From: Lineus longissimus
Lineage: Eukaryota; Nemertea; Pilidiophora; Heteronemertea; Lineidae
Assembly: GCF_910592395.1 (NCBI RefSeq)
Contig: NC_088320.1
Location: 6,760,001-6,824,000, forward strand
Direction of reading: 5' to 3'
DNA: 64,000 bases
Shown: positions 59,411-64,000 of the stretch, one piece after another
How the letters are laid out: every line of letters begins with the position of its first letter
How positions within the stretch are numbered: position 1 is the stretch's first letter
Made by a program: the position numbers and the translations under genes
The notes under the pieces: model-generated
Databases searched by the model: none
What the model was told of the DNA's origin: nothing
Seen by the model: the letters and a program-made list of their open reading frames with translations, nothing else

Positions 59411-61364
59411 CCCGCTAAAAGCCCATGGCGCTCGAGAGCTCATGTGAGATCGTGCTAACGGCATGAGCGATGTTTTGTTGGATAAGACGTGTCGCTATGG
59501 CCTTGTAATATTTTTAAAGCAGCAGCCCTGAGTGGACTGATTTTGAGCATATTGTCATTTGTGCCGTTCATTTAGTTATTTCGCCTCCAACTACGAATAT
59601 TGCTTAGCCCGAACTCTGAGTCCGAGTTAAAAACAGGAATAAATCTTGAGATGTTCCTCGCATGACTTGTGTGCATTAAGCGCAAGCGATGCATTGATCA
59701 AAAGTGAAAACAGCTCAAGGCAGCAAATTATATGGGTTTTTTTGCGTTTATTGACATCGCCTTGAGCAATATCAATTTCACTTTTATTTTTAGTGCATGG
59801 CTTGTTGCACACTCTAAGTCACACGGACAAGAGCGCGTATCCGCGGGCTTTATCCTGGCCCGGTGGCAACTGTAGGGCTTGAATCAGCAAACAAAACACG
59901 CTCAAGGCCATACGCTCCTAAAACTAAAGTTTCTTCTCGATTTAATAAAAAAATTGTCGGCTAGCACAAATATGCAATCCTCAACGTTATTGGGAATAGA
60001 AAACCTTTTGGAGGTAGAGATTTTTTATTTTTTCCTAAAAACCTCAAGGGCTGTTTATTTGTGTTGACCGCAATGCCTTAATCGTTTTTTCTATGGACCG
60101 TTCCAACAGCGCTCCGCGATATTGCGTCTGAGCTAATTGGGACACTAAAATCTGAGTTGATAAAAGTTGGGTCGACATGATAAACAGATCAAATTTTGCA
60201 TGCAAATTTCCAGTACTATCTTGGCACATGCCATGTCGAGGATGTGTGGTCCTCCAGCAATTTTCCATTGGCGAGGACACTGAAGGCGCCTGGATGCCAA
60301 TCGCTGACATCCATCACATATCGGCATGTGAATAACTGCGCAAAATGTGCAGACATATCATCGCGAGGATCACTTTTTCTGGCGCCAGACAGACTCTGCA
60401 CCTCAAACAGTGATGCTATATCACAGAATCGCTGTCACGTTTGAATAAAGACGTCTTCCGTGATAAATACGGCGGCAGATTAGACGAGGTTTGTTGTTAA
60501 TTTTATCGCTTCGAAGCCGCGATAGCGCGTGTCAGTTGCCGGACATTTCGCCTCGAGATATCGGCTTGGCGGCTTTGCAAATATTTTCCCAAAGCAAACA
60601 ATCACTTGCCCTGGAAATTGATGCCGAGTAGGGTAAATTTACTTTGTTAGGTGAGTCTGTATTGCTTTGGTCTGGCGGTGGTGGTGTGACTTTATTCCCC
60701 TTTGAGAAAAAGTCATAATCCTATTGTTTATTAATGGGCTTATGGCTACGTTGAGGCTTATGGTTACGTTGAGTGTGCTTTCAGATGTTAGGTCGAGAGT
60801 GGCGTGTTTTAAGACTGTAATCGAATGTGTCGCTATTTTGCGATATTTCTCTTATGTTGATTTGTTACTTAACTATTTCTTTACTCTCTCGTAGACCAGC
60901 ATGATGCATTATTTCTTACGGTGTACTCTGTTCAAAGAACATGTCACTTGATCGAAAATCAATCAGGGGCTTCACCGACGACGCGAGACACTCGGAAATT
61001 GGTAGTGGTTCAATATTAAAGGATATCAGACATGTTTAATGTAGATGCTCTTTCATATCTAGATAACGCTTCGGCGGTTATTGGAACATGTTGTTTTTAT
61101 CAGCTTGTATGAAGGCCACTGGGCACGAAACGGGACTTACAACAGGATACCATCTTAATTTCCTAGTTCAGCGGTTGGTTGGCAGTCACATCAAATAATA
61201 ACAACAACCTCGTAATACATGCAATGAATACCGATTCGTGAGACACTAGAAACAAGATGTCTATTTGATCTCATTATTGGCATCTTTTTCGTTCCAATGA
61301 ATTCGTTTGGCGTGGTTGGCGTCAAGATGTTGTACCTCCTATTTAGGCCAGGTTGATTTTTTAA
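59411..61364. other. Gene-free stretch
   Basis: No supported gene. There is a small tandem repeat (ggcttatggctacgttga / ggcttatggttacgttga) near 60737. Nothing else is recognised. Confidence 0.5.
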
Positions 61365-61930
61365 TTAATTAATACTGTATAAGTTTATTGAGCACCAATA
61401 TACAAGAGTACAGAACATAAACAATAAAAATACAAACTAACGAAGGAACACAATGATGGCACTCAATAGGGACACCCAGAGTGATCATAGACCCATAATA
61501 GGGGTCCCCTAAAAATTAATACATAAAATGATAAAAATCAATCAATATTGGACTTTAAAAAAAAAAAACAGGCACAGAGAGATTTAAAATCTACAGTTAG
61601 CACATCTGCAACGCCCAACCCATGTGCACGCATTGTCCGGGTCAAAGCGCCCCGTCAACAGCTCATTGTAGTAAACACCGACAGAGCGCCTGAACACATT
61701 AAGACTCGCCGCACAACGCGCGCGCATGGGCAGGGCGTTCCAGCTGTAAGTGACACGATTAAAAAAAGACCGGCAAAAAGTTTCCGTCCTAAATGAACTG
61801 CGGCTGCGAATAAAAAGAGGGTCCCCTCTCCTTTCTCTAAAAAGTAAATAATTGATGTAAATTTACTCAAGTCTCCTATCCCAAACGGGCATCTGTACTT
61901 GAAGTATCTCAGTCTTTCTTTCACATTTGA
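61365..61930 (-). mobile_element. Degraded LINE 3' end (second family)
   Basis: On the minus strand the frames give ERLRYFKYRCPFGIGDLSK, then after a frameshift SFRTETFCRSFFNRVTYSWN, ALPMRARCAASLNVFRRSV, YYNELLTG and a stop near 61573. They are followed by about 200 bp of 3' UTR ending in an A/T-rich tail at 61365-61385. The R-V-x-x-x-W-N-x-L-P block is the standard LINE ORF2 C-terminus. Stops and frame changes show that the copy is dead. Confidence 0.75.
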
Positions 61931-62490
61931 ACTTACCCATATGGATTAAGTGCGCACCTCACCATGAATAGTAAAATAGCATCTCACTGGACACAAACTA
62001 TTAAATATCCATCCGTTGCTTTAGCAAATAACCTCTCGAGATAGCATGATAAGCCATTCAGTCGCCGTGGCAATAATTTATTTAAAGAATATTCTATTTA
62101 CCGATTTCCATTTTGAAGAGCGTTTCTAGATATCGGTTCGTCCTCAATTTTCATGTTTGAAATTTAGATAATGGACATGTGCGATGTTTGTTGTTGGTTG
62201 GACGTTTGCTATAACTGCAGGTATATACTTTTGGTTAGCAATAAAGACGTGCGTAACACCTAATAGGTCATGCATTGCTACTTTATCGAACATGTTAATA
62301 GTGTACCACGGCCTCAGAGGTACACGACTGGCGCTTATCTTCTTTCCTGATATGTTTGGCGCTAGTTAAAAAAAAAAAATGATTTGGCCTTCGTTAACGA
62401 AAAAATATGGTCTGACAATAAAAAATCAGAAAGATTTATGAACAACGATGAACAACGATGAACTTGTTACCGTTCCACACACATTTTTAG

Positions 62491-63226
62491 GAGATGGGAG
62501 AGTTGGCAGGTATGGTGCTTTTCTCGCGAACTGGAATGAAAAGGTTAAATGGATTTTATTTTTTTCGCTATCCAGGAGTTACAGCTGTGCCGTTTGTAGA
62601 TGCGGCGACAGGTGCTTCTCGTCACACGATCGTCAAGCGATCTCTTGATTTGATTCTTAAGGTATGAATGCGGGTAAATTAGACATATATAAATTAGACA
62701 ACGGTATTTTCTCTCAATCCATTGTCGGTAATAACGAGGAAAACAATACTAAGAATCAAATTTATGAATTCTCGACCCGATCGTATTTTTTCCCTCCACC
62801 GGCCGCGTTGATACATACAATGCTATAATGTAAATAGACGCGTTGACATCTTAACACGTCTACTTATCCTCGCTCGTATTATTCGCATTAGTTTACAATT
62901 TACCATCAACATGATACATCGATATTGACTTAAGCTAACGATACGGGTGAGAAATGTCGCCAACGCATTGATCGATTTGACGGAAACCACTCGGCTTCAG
63001 TTACATGTTATACGTTCATTGTTTCATTCAGAAATTTTCTGATGAAATAGCTTGTGTTTTTTCTGACTTTTTGATATGATTGACAAGTGGATTTTGCGTT
63101 TTGCGTTCACTCTCTCATGCCGGTTGTTTCACGGCTATTTTTGATTCTTTTCAGGTAATACGTGATTACGCCAAGCGGCATTCTTCCTTTCAAAGAACAA
63201 TGAGCATTATATCAAGTTTTGATTAG
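62491..63226 (+). CDS. 3' end of an unidentified plus-strand gene, last two or three exons
   Basis: Exon 62576-62661 follows a long pyrimidine tract (ttttatttttttcgctatccag) and reads in phase 1 as VTAVPFVDAATGASRHTIVK then RSLDLILK, ending at donor gtatga. The last exon, 63155-63226, follows ttttgattcttttcag and continues in phase 0 as VIRDYAKRHSSFQRTMSIIS then SFD and TAG. The phases agree and both pieces look strongly protein-like. A 19-nt microexon, 62491-62509 (EMGELA plus one base), would also fit in phase with a 66-bp intron, but is less certain. AATAAA occurs near 63376. Upstream exons were not found and the family is not recognised. Confidence 0.5.
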
Positions 63227-63554
63227 AGATTCATGCTTGATAATATAAAATATTGAATGGAACATCGAGAACGGGTCTTAGAAACTAGAGTATAGGCATA
63301 TTCAAGCTTAACAAGATATTGTCAATAATGTACACCTGCATGCCAGCGAAACAGAACAATATTTTACTAAGTCTCAAATAAAATGATTTTATCTGGATCC
63401 GTTTTAATTTATCTTGTTTCGTACTGATGACCTCACGCTGGTCGAGACCACTACATTGTAAAACAACTGTGCCTATTGTCACTGTCATATCCGGCCGTCC
63501 GGTTAATCGATTTGATTAGACGCCAACATTGTGCAACTACAGAAATAAATATTG

Positions 63555-63738
63555 ACCCGGTGTAACATCTGTGGTTGTTTCCCATGTGTCAGTGTTTCCA
63601 AACAATAGGCAGCTAGAGAGACCACGACTTTTCAATAGAGGGGATACACAGAAAAACTTGTCAATCTATTTTTGAGCGTTCCCAAACAATGAGGGGAAAC
63701 ACTCAAAAACAGAAACACTCAAAAACATTACACCGGGG
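63555..63738 (-). mobile_element. 184-bp MITE, ACCCGGTGTAA family, copy 3 (inverted)
   Basis: It begins acccggtgtaacatctgtgg and ends aaacattacaccggggt. Apart from a few bases it is the reverse complement of 32745-32928. It lies in the presumed 3' flank of the unidentified plus-strand gene. Confidence 0.85.
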
Positions 63739-64000
63739 TTAGATTCAATAAACTTACAGCCGCTCTCCTGGATAGATTGACGATTAATATCAAACAGGGG
63801 AAAATCATCGTCATAAGTAATATAATTGTTACAAAAATCGGAAATGTTTACTGGTCATTTTAAAGAAATTTAAAACAAAATGCAACGTGGATAAGCAGTG
63901 ATTTTATCATTCCGTGCATTGCATCGATTGATTTTATCATTCCGTGTTGACGGCACCAGCTGAAATCCCAGGTATTCACTGGAATTGTTTATGTTTCATC

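Overview
The window reads as an animal nuclear genome, most likely a marine invertebrate such as an echinoderm, lancelet, hemichordate, mollusc or brachiopod. The reasons are GT-AG introns of about 100 bp to 2 kb, very low gene density, an A/T-rich intergenic background rich in tacatgtac words, non-LTR retrotransposon 3' ends, and many short inverted-repeat elements. There is no bacterial operon, ribosome-binding-site or CRISPR structure. I cannot name the species from sequence alone.

Layout. 1-690: 3' end of a non-LTR retrotransposon. 783-3639 (+): a complete three-exon SLC45-family sugar/proton transporter. 3640-20279: no convincing gene, but several MITE-like elements. 20280-27372 (-): the centre of interest, a multi-exon secreted protein that I assembled from splice sites and phases. 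It has a signal peptide, an ependymin-related/LolA-like domain carried on five small exons, and one huge terminal exon coding a 640-residue Ser/Asp/Glu tail with 11 KKRA sites and a final KRR site. 25840-26280: a 53-60 bp minisatellite whose founder unit appears to be the end of that gene's signal-peptide exon plus its 5' splice site. 27373-62490: mostly non-coding, with MITEs, retrotransposon scraps, tandem duplications and two or three isolated exon candidates. 62491-63226 (+): the phase-consistent last exons of a gene I do not recognise. 61365-61930 (-): another degraded retrotransposon 3' end. 63555-63738: a second copy, inverted, of the MITE at 32745.

The two well-supported genes are on opposite strands, about 17 kb apart, with no sign of functional coupling. 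The most notable object is the ependymin-like protein with a repeated acidic, potentially heavily phosphorylated and proteolytically cleavable tail. It resembles a secreted calcium-binding or biomineral-matrix precursor. Domain identity rests on a cysteine and motif pattern read by eye, so homology searches and RNA-seq are the decisive checks.
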